From an uncultured bacterium (GTDB taxonomy: Bacteria > Bacillota > Clostridia > Peptostreptococcales > Anaerovoracaceae): a DNA stretch of 64,000 nucleotides. Shown here one piece after another: positions 7,991-17,559 of the stretch (the first letter of the stretch is position 1; each line of letters opens with the position of its first letter). The position numbers and the translations under genes are program-made. The notes beneath the pieces were generated by a model. The model saw nothing but the letters and a program-made list of their open reading frames with translations, searched no databases and was not told the DNA's origin. Where the stretch lies: assembly GCA_905214225.1 (NCBI GenBank), contig CAJMLL010000002.1, positions 41,776 to 105,775 of the forward strand, read 5' to 3'.

Positions 7991-9208
7991 ATGAGCAATG
8001 AGAAATGGACACATTCACTGAGCCGTATGACGGAGCAGGATGTGGAAACGCTCAGAAGTTACTGTAATGGATATGACTATCAGGGGGCCGGGTTTACATT
8101 CCTTGCCAACTATATCTGGCGGCAGGATTATGATCTGAACTGGGAGGAAATGGATTCCTACCTGATGTTCGAGAATGTCTTCCAGATGGAAGACGGAAGA
8201 GATGCCGGTGTCTTCGTCATGCCGCTGACGAAAACCGGGAGCTATGAGAAGGAAAGCCTGAGAAAGGCGATTCTGGAAGGCCGGAAGAGATTTACGGAGA
8301 AGGGAATTCCGTTCTCTGTGCGTCTGATTCCGGGCGGACTGAAAGAAATTCTTCAGGAGGCTGTGCCGGAGCTGGAGTTCGAGCATGACCGCGACGATGA
8401 CGAGTATGTCTACGACCGCGGCAAGCTCACTACCCTGAGCGGCCGCGCCCTTCATAAAAAGAAGAATCACATGAACTATTTCAAGAAGAATTTTGAATAC
8501 GAGGCAAAACCGCTGACGAAGGACATGAAGTCGGAGATTATCGCCCTGACGGAGATGATCCGCGACGGAAAGGAGCGCTCGGATGATGAGATGCGCAGCC
8601 TGTCCGAGGAGCGTCACGCGATCCATGAAATCATGAATTTCATCGACCGCGACGATGTTTATTCCGTAGGCGTTTTCATTGACGGACGTCTGCAGGCATA
8701 CGCCATCGGAGAGCGTATGAGCCAGGACACAGCGGCCGAGCATTTTGAGAAGGCCAATCTGCAGTTCCGCGGTCTCTATCAGGTTGTCTGCAGCGAGTTC
8801 TGCAAGCAGCTGCCGGAAGAGATCCGTTTTGTCAACCGTGAGGAAGACATGGGACTTCCGGGTCTGCGCCACGCCAAGGAGGCGCTGAAGCCGCATCATA
8901 TGTCAGAGATGTATAATGCTTGGTTCCCGGAGGATAAGGAAGAACTGCTGAACATGGGACTGATCGGAAACCAGCTGGAGGAGCGTCTGCAGAAGGAGGC
9001 TTCCGGAGAGGAGAATCCCTCAGCGTCCATGAGCGAGGATCCGCTGCGCACCGCAGAGGATAAGATCCGTAAGGACGCGGAATTCCAGGAGCACCGCGAG
9101 GAGAAACAGTTCCAGGACCATGAGTGCGGCCAGCTCGTTCCGGACGCGTCAGGAGTCTGCAGCCATTGCGCGGCAGAATGGACCTGCAGTCTGGTACATA
9201 CTGCGTAG
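7991..9208 (+). CDS. DUF2156 / phosphatidylglycerol lysyltransferase C-terminal-like protein with extra C-terminal tail
   Basis: A 405-residue soluble protein. Residues about 10-310 match the DUF2156 (LPG_synthase_C, PF09924) double-GNAT fold: TFLANYIWRQDYDLNWEEMDSYL, GRALHKKKNHMNYFKKN, AYAIGERMSQDTAAEHFEKA and FVNREEDMGLPGLRHAKEALKP. There is no membrane domain, so it is not a full MprF; soluble relatives are poorly characterised. After about residue 320 comes an 85-residue charged tail ending in an HxC...CxxC arrangement (about residues 378-398) that could bind zinc. ATG 7991 has AAGGGG 11 bases upstream. The cca gene starts 40 bases later and is likely co-transcribed. The tail is odd for the family. 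Confidence 0.8.
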   Translation: MSNEKWTHSLSRMTEQDVETLRSYCNGYDYQGAGFTFLANYIWRQDYDLNWEEMDSYLMFENVFQMEDGRDAGVFVMPLTKTGSYEKESLRKAILEGRKRFTEKGIPFSVRLIPGGLKEILQEAVPELEFEHDRDDDEYVYDRGKLTTLSGRALHKKKNHMNYFKKNFEYEAKPLTKDMKSEIIALTEMIRDGKERSDDEMRSLSEERHAIHEIMNFIDRDDVYSVGVFIDGRLQAYAIGERMSQDTAAEHFEKANLQFRGLYQVVCSEFCKQLPEEIRFVNREEDMGLPGLRHAKEALKPHHMSEMYNAWFPEDKEELLNMGLIGNQLEERLQKEASGEENPSASMSEDPLRTAEDKIRKDAEFQEHREEKQFQDHECGQLVPDASGVCSHCAAEWTCSLVHTA

Positions 9209-9248
9209 ACAAAATATAAACGCGCAAGAGCGCATCAGGAGTATACAC

Positions 9249-10454
9249 GTGAATATCAACATACCAGAATATGTCACCGAAGTGCTGAAGAGGCTTCATG
9301 ACGGAGGGTTCGAGGCGTATGTAGTCGGCGGCTGTGTCCGCGACAGCATCCTCGGCCTTGCGCCGGACGACTGGGATGTCTGTACAGAGGCGGAGCCGGA
9401 TGAAATGAAGGATTGTTTCATCGGGCTCCGTTCTGTTGATACGGGAATTCAGCACGGGACAGTAACCGCGATTTCACAGGGGAAGCCGGTGGAGGTTACG
9501 ACCTACCGGATTGACGGGACCTACAGCGACGGAAGACATCCGGATGACGTGACCTTTACGCGCAGTCTGAAAGAGGACCTGGCCAGAAGAGATTTTACTA
9601 TCAATGCGATGGCCTATGATCCGGAGAAGGGGCTGATCGACCCGTTTTCAGGGAGAGAAGACCTGAAACAGCATCTGATCCGCTGCGTCGGAGAGCCGGA
9701 AAAGAGGTTTTCCGAAGACGCGCTGAGAATTCTCCGGGCACTCCGTTTTTCTTCCAAACTGGGCTTTGAAATTGAAGAGGAGACAGCAGGAGCGGTCCGC
9801 GAGATGGCGGAGACGGTCCGGAAAGTCGCGAGAGAGCGGGTCGGCATTGAATTTACGAAGCTTGTTATGGGTACCGGTGTTTCCGAGGTTCTTCCAGACT
9901 ATCGGACAGAGCTTCAGAAATGCGGGATTTTTCCGATGGCAGACGATCCGGTTCTTCAGAGAATCCGTGAACTTCCGGAAAAACTTACGGAAAGACTCAG
10001 CGTGGTGTTTCCGGAAAAGCTGCGGAAAGCCCTGCGGGACCTGCGTCTGGACCATCAGACGATCGGAAGCTGCGAACAGATCCAGGAAGCACTTCGGGAG
10101 ACGGTCAGCTGCGATAATACAGAACTTCGCCTTCAGATGATGCGCTGGGGCAGACAGGCTGTTTCCGATATGCTGGATATCCGGAAAGTTTATCCGGAAA
10201 AAGGAAAATCAGCGCAGGATGCGGAAGAAGCCGGACAGGAACTTCAGAACATCCTGAAATCCGGGCAGGCCTGGAATCTGAAACAACTGGCGGTCACCGG
10301 CCGGGATCTCATCGATGCAGGGATTCCTCAGGGAAGACAAATCGGCGCCCTTCTGCAGAAGCTTCTGGTCATGGTTATCGAAGGAAAACTGGAAAATCAG
10401 AAGGATATACTGAAGGATGAGGCGCACATCCTTTTCTGCAGAGAGAATTTATGA
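9249..10454 (+). CDS. cca: CCA tRNA nucleotidyltransferase
   Basis: This enzyme adds or repairs the 3'-CCA of tRNA without a template. The 401-residue protein shows the class II motifs: YVVGGCVRDSILG (about residues 22-34), the catalytic DWDVCTEA (about 39-46), RRDFTINAMAYDP (about 112-124) and a RILRALRFSSKLGFEI segment. No HD phosphohydrolase domain is seen. I chose the GTG start at 9249 because AGGAG precedes it by seven bases and the conserved domain begins immediately after; an earlier ATG would run back into the DUF2156 gene. The downstream glnS gene also concerns tRNA. Confidence 0.93.
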   Translation: MNINIPEYVTEVLKRLHDGGFEAYVVGGCVRDSILGLAPDDWDVCTEAEPDEMKDCFIGLRSVDTGIQHGTVTAISQGKPVEVTTYRIDGTYSDGRHPDDVTFTRSLKEDLARRDFTINAMAYDPEKGLIDPFSGREDLKQHLIRCVGEPEKRFSEDALRILRALRFSSKLGFEIEEETAGAVREMAETVRKVARERVGIEFTKLVMGTGVSEVLPDYRTELQKCGIFPMADDPVLQRIRELPEKLTERLSVVFPEKLRKALRDLRLDHQTIGSCEQIQEALRETVSCDNTELRLQMMRWGRQAVSDMLDIRKVYPEKGKSAQDAEEAGQELQNILKSGQAWNLKQLAVTGRDLIDAGIPQGRQIGALLQKLLVMVIEGKLENQKDILKDEAHILFCRENL

Positions 10455-10531
10455 TAGAATTAAAGACTAAGGATAAAGATCGCAAAAACTTTTATATACG
10501 ATAAAAAACTGCATAAAGGATGGTAAGGATT

Positions 10532-12184
10532 ATGGCGGAAACAACCAGACCAAAGAATTTTATTGAAAATATTATTGATGAAGATAATGAGAAAGGAACT
10601 TACGGAGGGGAAGTCTATACGAGATTTCCGCCTGAGCCGAACGGATTCCTGCATATCGGCCATGCGAAGTCGGTATGCCTGAACTTCGGCCTTGCAGAAG
10701 AATACGGCGGAAAGTGCAACCTGCGTTTTGACGATACCAATCCGACAAAGGAAAACGAAGTCTATGTCCGCCAGATCAAGGAAGACGTCAAGTGGCTCGG
10801 CTTTGACTGGAACAAGCTCTGCTGGGCATCCGACTACTTCGATAAGATGTACGAAGCCGCAGAAGAGCTGATCAGGAAGGGCCTGGCCTATGTGGACGAT
10901 TCCACACCAGAGCAGATTAAAGAAGACCGCGGAACCCTGACCGAGCCGGGCAAAGAAAGCCCATACAGAAACCGCAGCGTTGACGAGAACATGAAACTCT
11001 TCCACGAGATGAAAGACGGCGCTTACGGAGATGGAGAAAAGGTTCTGCGCGCTAAGATCGATATGAGTTCCCCGAACCTGAACATGAGAGATCCGATCAT
11101 CTACAGAATCTCTCACGTCACCCATCACAACACAGGAGACAAGTGGTGCATCTATCCGATGTACGACTTTGCGCATCCGATCGAGGATGCGATTGAGGGA
11201 ATCACCCATTCCGTCTGCACACTGGAGTTTGAGGACCACCGTCCTCTTTATAACTGGGTGCTGGAGAAAGTCGGCTTCTGGCCTCATCCGCCGAAGCAGA
11301 TCGAGTTCGCCCGCCTGAATCTGACCAATACCATGACCAGCAAGCGCAAGCTGAAAAAACTGGTGGACGAGGGGCTGGTCGACGGATGGGACGATCCGAG
11401 AATGCCGACCATCGCCGGAATCAGAAGAAGAGGATTCACACCGGCAGCCATCCGCGCTTTCTGCGAGGAAATCGGCGTATCCAAGTCCAACAGCACCGTT
11501 GACGTCGGCATGCTGGAGCACTTCGTCAGAAACGATCTCCAGAACCAGGTCGTCAGCAGAAATGTCGTAGAAAATCCGATCAAGGTCATCATCACCAACT
11601 ATCCGGAAGGACAGAAGGAGATGCTGCCGGTTGAAAATAACAGAAACAACCCGGATCTGGGACAGCGCGAGATCCCGTTCTCCAGAGAACTGTGGATCGA
11701 CGGCGACGACTTCATGGAAGTCCCGGTAAAGAAATACTTCCGCCTTTTCCCGGGCAACGAAGTCCGCTTCAAGGGCGCATACTTCGTCAAGTGTAATGAG
11801 GTCATCCATAACGAGGACGGATCCATCAAGGAACTGCACTGCACATATGATCCGGCGACAAAGGGCGGAAACAGCAGCGACGGCCGCAAGGTAAAAGGAA
11901 CAATCCACTTCGTGGAAGCATCCACAGCCGTAAAAATCCGCATCCGCAACCTGGAGCAGCTGATGAACGTCGACGAGAACGGAGACTTTATCTTCAACGA
12001 AGCCTCCATGGGCGATACCTGGGGCTACGCAGAGCCGTCCATCGCAGATGCACAGCCGGGAGAGCGTTTCCAGTTCTTCCGCCATGGTTATTACATTGCG
12101 GACAGTAAGCTGACGACGGATTCGGAAAAGGTCTTTAACCGGATCGCGAGTCTGAAGAGTTCCTGGAAGCCGAATAAGAAGTAG
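10532..12184 (+). CDS. glnS: Glutaminyl-tRNA synthetase
   Basis: This class I synthetase charges tRNA-Gln with glutamine. The 550-residue protein has the HIGH motif in [16 protein letters not shown] (about residues 31-46), the GlnRS-typical [21 protein letters not shown] and [13 protein letters not shown], and the second signature as [12 protein letters not shown], where T replaces the usual M of MSK. The two C-terminal beta-barrel domains that read the anticodon are present ([22 protein letters not shown] and later). Its presence means tRNA-Gln charging need not depend solely on GatCAB in this organism. Two close ATGs exist at 10520 and 10532; I favour 10532, which begins MAETTRP, although neither has an ideally spaced ribosome site. 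Confidence 0.96.
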   Translation: MAETTRPKNFIENIIDEDNEKGTYGGEVYTRFPPEPNGFLHIGHAKSVCLNFGLAEEYGGKCNLRFDDTNPTKENEVYVRQIKEDVKWLGFDWNKLCWASDYFDKMYEAAEELIRKGLAYVDDSTPEQIKEDRGTLTEPGKESPYRNRSVDENMKLFHEMKDGAYGDGEKVLRAKIDMSSPNLNMRDPIIYRISHVTHHNTGDKWCIYPMYDFAHPIEDAIEGITHSVCTLEFEDHRPLYNWVLEKVGFWPHPPKQIEFARLNLTNTMTSKRKLKKLVDEGLVDGWDDPRMPTIAGIRRRGFTPAAIRAFCEEIGVSKSNSTVDVGMLEHFVRNDLQNQVVSRNVVENPIKVIITNYPEGQKEMLPVENNRNNPDLGQREIPFSRELWIDGDDFMEVPVKKYFRLFPGNEVRFKGAYFVKCNEVIHNEDGSIKELHCTYDPATKGGNSSDGRKVKGTIHFVEASTAVKIRIRNLEQLMNVDENGDFIFNEASMGDTWGYAEPSIADAQPGERFQFFRHGYYIADSKLTTDSEKVFNRIASLKSSWKPNKK

Positions 12185-12202
12185 TCTTTTCAGTGGCTTT
12201 TC

Positions 12203-12225
12203 AGCAGCTGCGGGAATCAGCTGCT
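12203..12225. other. Hairpin just after glnS
   Basis: AGCAGCTG at 12203-12210 pairs perfectly with CAGCTGCT at 12218-12225 around a seven-base loop. It is not followed by a T tract, so intrinsic termination would be weak; it could stabilise the 3' end of the message. Confidence 0.55.
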
Positions 12226-12241
12226 TCCGGCGGCGAGCTCC

Positions 12242-12373
12242 GCATCGGACGAGACGGAGACAGGTAAAGGAAGACGTGCAGGAAATGTCGGCGGTCGTTG
12301 CAAACGGGTGACGGTAACGGTGCTCCGACCGCTCGTCATTTTAGCTGCACGTCTTCTGTCTCGTCAGCGATGC
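12242..12373. ncRNA. Candidate structured RNA or small inverted-repeat element
   Basis: Nested complementary arms: GCATCG (12242) with CGATGC (12368), GACGAGAC (12248) with GTCTCGTC (12358), GAAGACGTGCA (12270) with TGCACGTCTTC (12346), and GCGGTCG (12291) with CGACCGC (12326). A 14-base bulge lies on the 5' side. The strand of any transcript is unknown. It matches no RNA family I know. A terminator about 210 bases downstream on the + strand would fit a + transcript. Confidence 0.45.
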
Positions 12374-12582
12374 TTCGCAAAGCGTCATCACCGGATGCTG
12401 CCTTGATCATGCTATTCAGATACTGAAAACGACTGATTTTATATCGGATTCCAGTGTCTGTTTCAGGATCTGCGATCGGGTTAAAGGGAAATTTGCTGCA
12501 GGCGCTGCCGGAGTCTGACCGGGCTGCGCTGGCTGCTTCAAAAACAGTCAGACGTAAATCTGATATTTAATGATATTTCAAG

Positions 12583-12609
12583 CTCTGTGATTTTTTTGCA
12601 GAGTTTTTT
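12583..12609 (+). terminator. Rho-independent terminator in glnS-prepilin peptidase gap
   Basis: CTCTG at 12583-12587 pairs with CAGAG at 12599-12603, followed by six T. It ends transcription from glnS or from the structured element. Confidence 0.6.
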
Positions 12610-12785
12610 GTCTATAAGCGATGAGATATGCTGGAGAACATGGGTCTTGTCCAGAATTTATTCAGCAGGATTCAGAATACCGCCAGCGACAGCATCGGAA
12701 GTGGCGACATCACCGGATCTGCGAATTAATGATATGAAATTGACAACCGGCAGCCGCGAAGCTGCGAAAACAGAAAGGAAACACC

Positions 12786-13511
12786 ATGGATACTGGAATG
12801 ACAGCCCTCGCCATCATCATAAAAGCCCTCGCCGGTGTACTGGCGGGCATTCTGATGGGGAACGGCGCCGTATATCTGTTTAATCATATGCCGGCGAAGT
12901 GGTTCACGGACTACGGGGAGAAGCCCTGTGAGGAACTTCTGAATACGGACGGGCAGAGGGTGAAGAGTTACCCGTGGAAGTACGTGTTTTCCATGTTTTT
13001 TGCGGCGGCGGCCGTGTATGGATTCTGCAGGGACTGGAGATACGGGATTGCGGAGCTCTGTATCTTCTGGCTTCTTCTGGAAATTGCCATCGGGGATAAG
13101 AAGTACCGGATCATTTCGGACGAGCTGGTAATTCTCCTGGCGGTCAGCAGCATCGGCATGATTCCCTACGTAAACGGCTGGAATGATATGCTTCTGGGTG
13201 CCTGCACTGGATTTTTCATTATGGGAGCCGGTGCCCTGATTGGAAGGATGGCATATAAAAAGCCGGCGGTCGGAGGCGGTGACATCAAGCTTTTTGCGGC
13301 GGTCGGACTGGCCGGAGGGGTGTACGGGATGCTTTCCATCTTCATCCTGACGGCGCTTTTGTCGGCGGGGCATCTGGTAATAAGGATTGCCAGAAAGACG
13401 GTGAAGAAGGGGGATGCTGTTCCGATGGCGCCCTATGTATTTTTGTCGGCGGTCATCTATTTCCTCTTTCTGCATGATCATATCGGAATCTGGGTCAGTA
13501 CCTGGATGTAG
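12786..13511 (+). CDS. Prepilin peptidase, A24 (type IV leader peptidase) family
   Basis: A 241-residue polytopic membrane aspartyl protease that would cleave the leader of type IV pilin-like proteins. The two catalytic aspartates are visible in IGDKKYRIISDELV (about residues 101-114) and in the GxGD-type motif VGGGDIKLFAAVGLAGG (about 159-175). The zinc-binding CxxC loop of the classical long form is absent, as in the shorter archaeal or Tad-type enzymes. The start has AGAAAGGAAACACC before it. No pilin, ATPase or other assembly gene lies nearby, so it is an orphan here and may serve loci elsewhere. Confidence 0.85.
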   Translation: MDTGMTALAIIIKALAGVLAGILMGNGAVYLFNHMPAKWFTDYGEKPCEELLNTDGQRVKSYPWKYVFSMFFAAAAVYGFCRDWRYGIAELCIFWLLLEIAIGDKKYRIISDELVILLAVSSIGMIPYVNGWNDMLLGACTGFFIMGAGALIGRMAYKKPAVGGGDIKLFAAVGLAGGVYGMLSIFILTALLSAGHLVIRIARKTVKKGDAVPMAPYVFLSAVIYFLFLHDHIGIWVSTWM

Positions 13512-13771
13512 ATGTGAGGGCCGGGTTTCAGAATGGATGGCCGGAGAAGTGTAAAATGGAATTTTCTGGATGAACCGGGATGCGTGGAGCGCGTTTCCCC
13601 GGTTTTTCCTTGCGGAAATCTGTCAGAAAGGGTAAATTTTGTCCAGAAAAGTGTAGTCTGTGTGGAATTATGGCGCAGGAATAGCGGGAGCGTCGGAATT
13701 ATGGTAAGATAAATCGGATAAGTGTCTCTTCCCAGATGACGGGAAGGACGGAGAATGAAAAGGAAATCAGA

Positions 13772-14074
13772 ATGATTACAGGTAAACAGAGAAGTTATTT
13801 AAAGGGTCTCGCGCAGAAGCTGGATCCGACTGTATATATCGGAAAAGCAGGACTTTCCGAGATGGTCGTTAAATCGATCGATGATAAACTGAAGGCGTCG
13901 GAGCTGGTGAAGGTGAAGATTCAGGAGGGATGCACGCTGAACCCGAAGGAAACCTGCCAGAAACTGGCGGAAGAGCTGGACGCGGAGTTCGTGCAGGCGA
14001 TCGGACGCCGCTTCGTCCTTTACCGCCGTGCAGAGAAGAAAGAGAAAAGAAAAATTATTCTGCCGCGCGCGTAA
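13772..14074 (+). CDS. yhbY: YhbY-family ribosome assembly RNA-binding protein
   Basis: A 100-residue CRS1/YhbY (CRM) domain protein that associates with pre-ribosomal particles. The whole domain is present: MITGKQRSYLKGLAQKLDPTVYIGKAGLS, the GxxG-like loop region, LVKVKIQEGC and the C-terminal AIGRRFVLYRR. ATG 13772 begins the domain exactly and has AAGGAAATCAGA upstream; an in-frame ATG 36 bases earlier is less likely. truA follows after 18 bases, making a small RNA-maturation operon. A possible extended -10 (TGGTAAGAT, 13702-13710) lies about 60 bases upstream. Confidence 0.92.
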   Translation: MITGKQRSYLKGLAQKLDPTVYIGKAGLSEMVVKSIDDKLKASELVKVKIQEGCTLNPKETCQKLAEELDAEFVQAIGRRFVLYRRAEKKEKRKIILPRA

Positions 14075-14092
14075 GGAGAAACGGGGTCGGAA

Positions 14093-14932
14093 ATGACGGT
14101 CAGAAATGTTCTTCTGACAATTGAATATGATGGAACGCGCTTCTGCGGATGGCAGCGCCAGCCGAATGTGCGGACGGTGCAGGGGCTCCTGGAAGAGACG
14201 CTGACGCGGGTGCTGGGATTTCCGGTCTCTGTGGACGGAACCAGCAGAACGGACGCCGGGGTTCATGCCCTCGGACAAAGGGCGAGTTTTCAGGGAGAAT
14301 ACGGGCTGCCGGTCGAAAAAATTCCGCTGGTCGTCAACCGGATTCTGAACGGCAGAACGCCGGAACCGGGAGAAAACAGCGACCTGAGGATTCTCCGGGC
14401 GGAAGAAGTCCCGCCGGAGTTTCACGCCAGATACCAGTGTGTCGGAAAGACTTACGTCTACAAGATCTGGAATCTTGAGGAAATGCCGGTGTTCTGCAGG
14501 AATTACTACTGCCATACGGAGCGGCCGCTGGACCTTCAGGCCATGAATGAAGCAGCAGCATCGATTATCGGAAAGCATGATTTTCAGTGTTTTCAGGCAG
14601 CAGGATCCAATCCGCGGCTGACAACGGTAAGGACGATTTACGGCCTTCAGGTCAGGCGGGGAGAGGGCGCGGGAAGCGCCTCAGGCTCTTCTGACGGGCC
14701 GTCGGTGGAAATTGAAGTGACCGGCGACGGATTCCTGTATAATATGGTGAGGATTATCGCCGGAACACTGATTGAAATCGGACTTCACCGGATGGAGCCG
14801 GGAGCGGCGGCGGAAATCATCGCGTCCAGAGACCGGCAGAAGGCGGGACCGACGGCGCCTCCTCAGGGACTCTACCTGAAGGAAATCTACTATGATGCGG
14901 AGCGCATGAAACGCTGTGCAGGATGTCTGTAA
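14093..14932 (+). CDS. truA: tRNA pseudouridine(38-40) synthase TruA
   Basis: This enzyme converts uridines 38-40 in the tRNA anticodon arm to pseudouridine. The 279-residue protein opens with LLTIEYDGTRFCGWQRQPNVRTVQGLLE, and the catalytic aspartate lies in GTSRTDAGVHALGQRASF (about residues 48-65). Further family landmarks are FHARYQCVGKTYVYKI and FLYNMVRIIAGTLIEIG. It is slightly longer than usual, with a low-complexity glycine- and serine-rich insert near residues 190-205 before the last strand. It follows yhbY closely and is probably co-transcribed. Confidence 0.95.
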   Translation: MTVRNVLLTIEYDGTRFCGWQRQPNVRTVQGLLEETLTRVLGFPVSVDGTSRTDAGVHALGQRASFQGEYGLPVEKIPLVVNRILNGRTPEPGENSDLRILRAEEVPPEFHARYQCVGKTYVYKIWNLEEMPVFCRNYYCHTERPLDLQAMNEAAASIIGKHDFQCFQAAGSNPRLTTVRTIYGLQVRRGEGAGSASGSSDGPSVEIEVTGDGFLYNMVRIIAGTLIEIGLHRMEPGAAAEIIASRDRQKAGPTAPPQGLYLKEIYYDAERMKRCAGCL

Positions 14933-15015
14933 TCAGCCTGCAGATCGTGAAAAAGAGCTGGCTGTATAGTGAAGAGAAAGCAGCCTGATGTAATTCGGCA
15001 GAAAACGAGGAGAAT

Positions 15016-15546
15016 ATGGCAGATCGGGGATATATCGATAACAGAATGTCATGGGATGAATATTTTATGGAGATGGCGGAACTGACTTCGCAGCGGTCGA
15101 CCTGTCTCAGGCGGCATGTGGGTGCGGTAATCGTGAAGGATAAGCACGTCATCGCCACCGGCTACAATGGCGCGCCGAAGGGACTGAAACACTGTGCGCA
15201 GATGGGCGGATGCCTGAGAGAAAAGCTGCATGTTCCGTCCGGTCAGCGTCATGAACTCTGCCGCGCGCTTCATGCTGAGCAGAACGCGATTATCCAGGCA
15301 GCGACCCTGGGACAGAGCATTGAAGGCGGAACCATTTACATTACCAACAGCCCATGCGGAATCTGCGCCAAGATGATTATCAATGCCGGACTGAAGCGGA
15401 TCGTCGTCCGAGACGGGTATCCGGATGAGCTGGCAAAGGAAATTCTGGACGAGGCGGAAATGGACATTGAATACCTGCCGCATCCGGACGGACCGGAAGA
15501 AAATTCCGGAAAGACAGAAGAGGTGAAACAGGATGCAGATCACTAA
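15016..15546 (+). CDS. dCMP deaminase (ComEB/deoxycytidylate deaminase family)
   Basis: A zinc-dependent deaminase that would turn dCMP into dUMP for thymidylate synthesis. The 176-residue protein has the zinc and catalytic motif HAEQNAII (about residues 90-97) and PCGICAKMI (about 117-125), plus the N-terminal [30 protein letters not shown] and [12 protein letters not shown] typical of the ComEB-like branch. The last 25 residues are a charged tail. Its end overlaps the next gene by 14 bases, so the two are translationally coupled. A strong GAGGAGAAT site precedes the ATG. Confidence 0.92.
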   Translation: MADRGYIDNRMSWDEYFMEMAELTSQRSTCLRRHVGAVIVKDKHVIATGYNGAPKGLKHCAQMGGCLREKLHVPSGQRHELCRALHAEQNAIIQAATLGQSIEGGTIYITNSPCGICAKMIINAGLKRIVVRDGYPDELAKEILDEAEMDIEYLPHPDGPEENSGKTEEVKQDADH

Positions 15547-16702
15547 ATTTACCGTATTTCTCCTGTTCGGCCTGTCCTTTGTCATTTCTCTGGCGGTTAC
15601 TCCTGTGGCCAGGTGGATCGCGCCGAGAATCGGCGCCATGGACATTCCTAAGGATTCACGGAGAATGCACACTCATCCGATTCCGCGCTTCGGCGGAATG
15701 GCGATGTTCCTGGGAACGATTATACCGATCCTTTTTTTTCTGCACAACCACTCCGGCATGATGGCGGCAGCGGTGGGCGGATGCATGGTCTATGCCCTGG
15801 GTGTGCTGGATGATCTGAAGAATCTATCGGCGAAACTGAAATTCGGTGTGGAGCTGTTAATTGCCGCTCTGATGTACGCCATGGGACTTCGGATCAAGCT
15901 GATCTCCAATTATTTCGGCAGCGGTGATCTGCACTTCGGAACGGCTGTATGCTTCATTGTCACCGTGCTGTGGATTGTCGGAATTACCAACACGATCAAT
16001 CTGGTGGACGGACTGGATGGTCTGGCTGCCGGTGTGGCGATGATTGCGGCGCTGACGATCGCCTATGTTGCCTATATTCACGGAGATACCTATGGAATGA
16101 TTCCGGTCTGCTGCGCGATGATTTCGCTGGCGGGAAGCTGCGCGGGATTCCTCCCTTATAACTTCTATCCGGCAGGCATTTTCATGGGAGACAGCGGCTC
16201 GCTGTTTCTGGGATTTATGATCGCGTCGATGTCGGTTGTCGGGCCGCTGAAGAGGTCTACGGTGATTGCGGTTGTCATCCCGGTCATCGTTCTCGGCGTT
16301 CCGATTTTTGATACCTTCTTTGCGATTTTCCGCCGATGGATCAATCACAGACCGATTATGGAGGCGGATAAAGGCCATCTGCATCATCACCTGATGGCTT
16401 CCGGATTCGGCCAGCGCCGTGCTGTGCTGATGCTGTATGGAATCAGCGGTATTATGGGAATGGCTGCAGTTCTGGTCAGCCGCGAACTGATTAAAGATGC
16501 GATCGTCCTGATGGCAATCGCAGGTATATATCTGTATGTGTTCCTGACCGACCCGAACCACAAGCTTCCGCATATCAAGGCGGTTGATACCAACAGGGAG
16601 GAAAAGCAGCAGCAGAGAATGGAAAAATGGGACCCGAAAGAGCAGCAGAAGTACAGTGAAGGTTTTTCATCAGAGGCAGATCAAAACAAAAGAGACTCTT
16701 AA
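15533..16702 (+). CDS. Undecaprenyl-phosphate N-acetylglucosaminyl 1-phosphate transferase (TagO/WecA/MraY family)
   Basis: This membrane transferase would load a UDP-N-acetylhexosamine-1-phosphate onto undecaprenyl phosphate, the first step of teichoic acid or another cell-wall polysaccharide. The 389-residue protein has about ten to eleven membrane helices and the family motifs [18 protein letters not shown] (about residues 38-55), [10 protein letters not shown] (the DD motif), [15 protein letters not shown] (about 152-166), GDSGSLFLG, and the cytoplasmic HLHHHLM histidine motif (about 283-289). A short charged tail follows the last helix. The gene overlaps the dCMP deaminase gene and is followed by a strong terminator. 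Confidence 0.93.
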   Translation: MQITKFTVFLLFGLSFVISLAVTPVARWIAPRIGAMDIPKDSRRMHTHPIPRFGGMAMFLGTIIPILFFLHNHSGMMAAAVGGCMVYALGVLDDLKNLSAKLKFGVELLIAALMYAMGLRIKLISNYFGSGDLHFGTAVCFIVTVLWIVGITNTINLVDGLDGLAAGVAMIAALTIAYVAYIHGDTYGMIPVCCAMISLAGSCAGFLPYNFYPAGIFMGDSGSLFLGFMIASMSVVGPLKRSTVIAVVIPVIVLGVPIFDTFFAIFRRWINHRPIMEADKGHLHHHLMASGFGQRRAVLMLYGISGIMGMAAVLVSRELIKDAIVLMAIAGIYLYVFLTDPNHKLPHIKAVDTNREEKQQQRMEKWDPKEQQKYSEGFSSEADQNKRDS

Positions 16703-16759
16703 AGGAAACTTAAGAGAAGTTAAGGAAAAATGAATACATTTGTGTCATGAACACATATA

Positions 16760-16805
16760 AATAGCGTAATTCGTTGTGCGCGCAGCTGAATTACGCTATT
16801 ATTTT
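16760..16805 (+). terminator. Strong Rho-independent terminator after the TagO-type gene
   Basis: A perfect 13-bp stem (AATAGCGTAATTC at 16760-16772 with GAATTACGCTATT at 16788-16800) around a 15-base GC-rich loop, followed by ATTTT. Confidence 0.85.
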
Positions 16806-16832
16806 GTGAAGAAACCGTGAAGACTCTATAAT
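16804..16832 (+). promoter_or_regulatory. SigA-type promoter for the lytic transglycosylase gene
   Basis: TTGTGA (16804-16809), a 17-base spacer and TATAAT (16827-16832). A second TATAAT lies at 16860-16865 without a good -35. The leader to the start at 16996 would be about 155 bases. Confidence 0.6.
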
Positions 16833-16995
16833 CCTTAAAGGGTTCTTAAGAAATTCCGTTATAATAGGGCCATGTTGAACAGCGAAACGGAATCCGAGCA
16901 GTCCAAAGCAAGAAGGACAGAATGTACAGGATTCCGGATCAGTAATCAGGCTGATCTGTTAACTATTTTTAGAAGCGATAAGGAGTGTTTCACAA

Positions 16996-17559
16996 ATGAC
17001 ATCTTGTATGAAAAAAATGACCGCAGGTTTGCTTATGGCAATCGCGATTGTGTTTGCAGCAGGATTTGGTATGCAGGCACACGCCGCATCGTCGACTACG
17101 ATTAATGGACTGGCTGCCTACATGAGAACCCAGAATTCTTCACTGAGTGTTTCCAAGTCCAGACAGCTGGCTAACACATATGTAAATTACGCACAGCAGT
17201 ACAATGTCAGCGCGAGAGTGCTGATGGCGATGTCCCAGTGCGAGAGCAGATTTACAGAGCGTGCATATAATCCGGCAGGCTACTACGGAATCATGCAGAC
17301 CACCGCGCAGCTCGGAAGAACCTTCGGCGGAGTATCTGCGAGCAAGCTGTTTAAGGCAAAGTACAGCATCAAGACAGGATCTGCTTACCTGGCCTACAAT
17401 CTCCGTTACTTCAACGGAAACTACACCAAGGCGATCACAGGCTACTGCGCAGGAACAGGTGCTGCGGCACGCGGTGCATCCACACGTCCGGCCAAGGTTC
17501 GTCTGGCTGTAAAGAACAACATCGACAACTACATGGAAAGCCACGGATACGATAATTAA
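16996..17559 (+). CDS. Secreted lytic transglycosylase (SLT domain) protein
   Basis: A 187-residue exported protein with a classical signal peptide (MTSCMKKMTAGLLMAIAIVFAAGFGMQAHA, cleaved near residue 30). The mature part is a small lysozyme-like domain. The catalytic glutamate is in AMSQCESRFTERAYNPAGYYGIMQTT (about residues 74-99), and the later LAYNLRYFNGNYTKAITGYCAG matches the C-terminal SLT motif. It would cleave peptidoglycan. No wall-binding repeats are present. AAGGAG ten bases before ATG 16996 supports this start, although the ATG at 17008 would also leave a signal peptide. It stands alone with its own promoter and a downstream terminator. Confidence 0.87.
   Translation: MTSCMKKMTAGLLMAIAIVFAAGFGMQAHAASSTTINGLAAYMRTQNSSLSVSKSRQLANTYVNYAQQYNVSARVLMAMSQCESRFTERAYNPAGYYGIMQTTAQLGRTFGGVSASKLFKAKYSIKTGSAYLAYNLRYFNGNYTKAITGYCAGTGAAARGASTRPAKVRLAVKNNIDNYMESHGYDN

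Larger units (their letters stand above)
12185..12785. other. 601-base intergenic region with stem-loops
   Basis: This gap lies between glnS and the prepilin peptidase gene. It holds a compact hairpin at 12203-12225, a long interrupted stem-loop at 12242-12373 and a terminator at 12583-12609. After the terminator is a 33-codon open frame (12628-12729, ATG to TAA) with no convincing ribosome site. I see no tRNA and no recognisable gene remnant. Confidence 0.6.

Noticed and set aside
10460..12085. 541-codon open frame on the minus strand opposite glnS
   Set aside because: It is the antisense shadow of the highly conserved glnS gene, with no ribosome site or recognisable domain.
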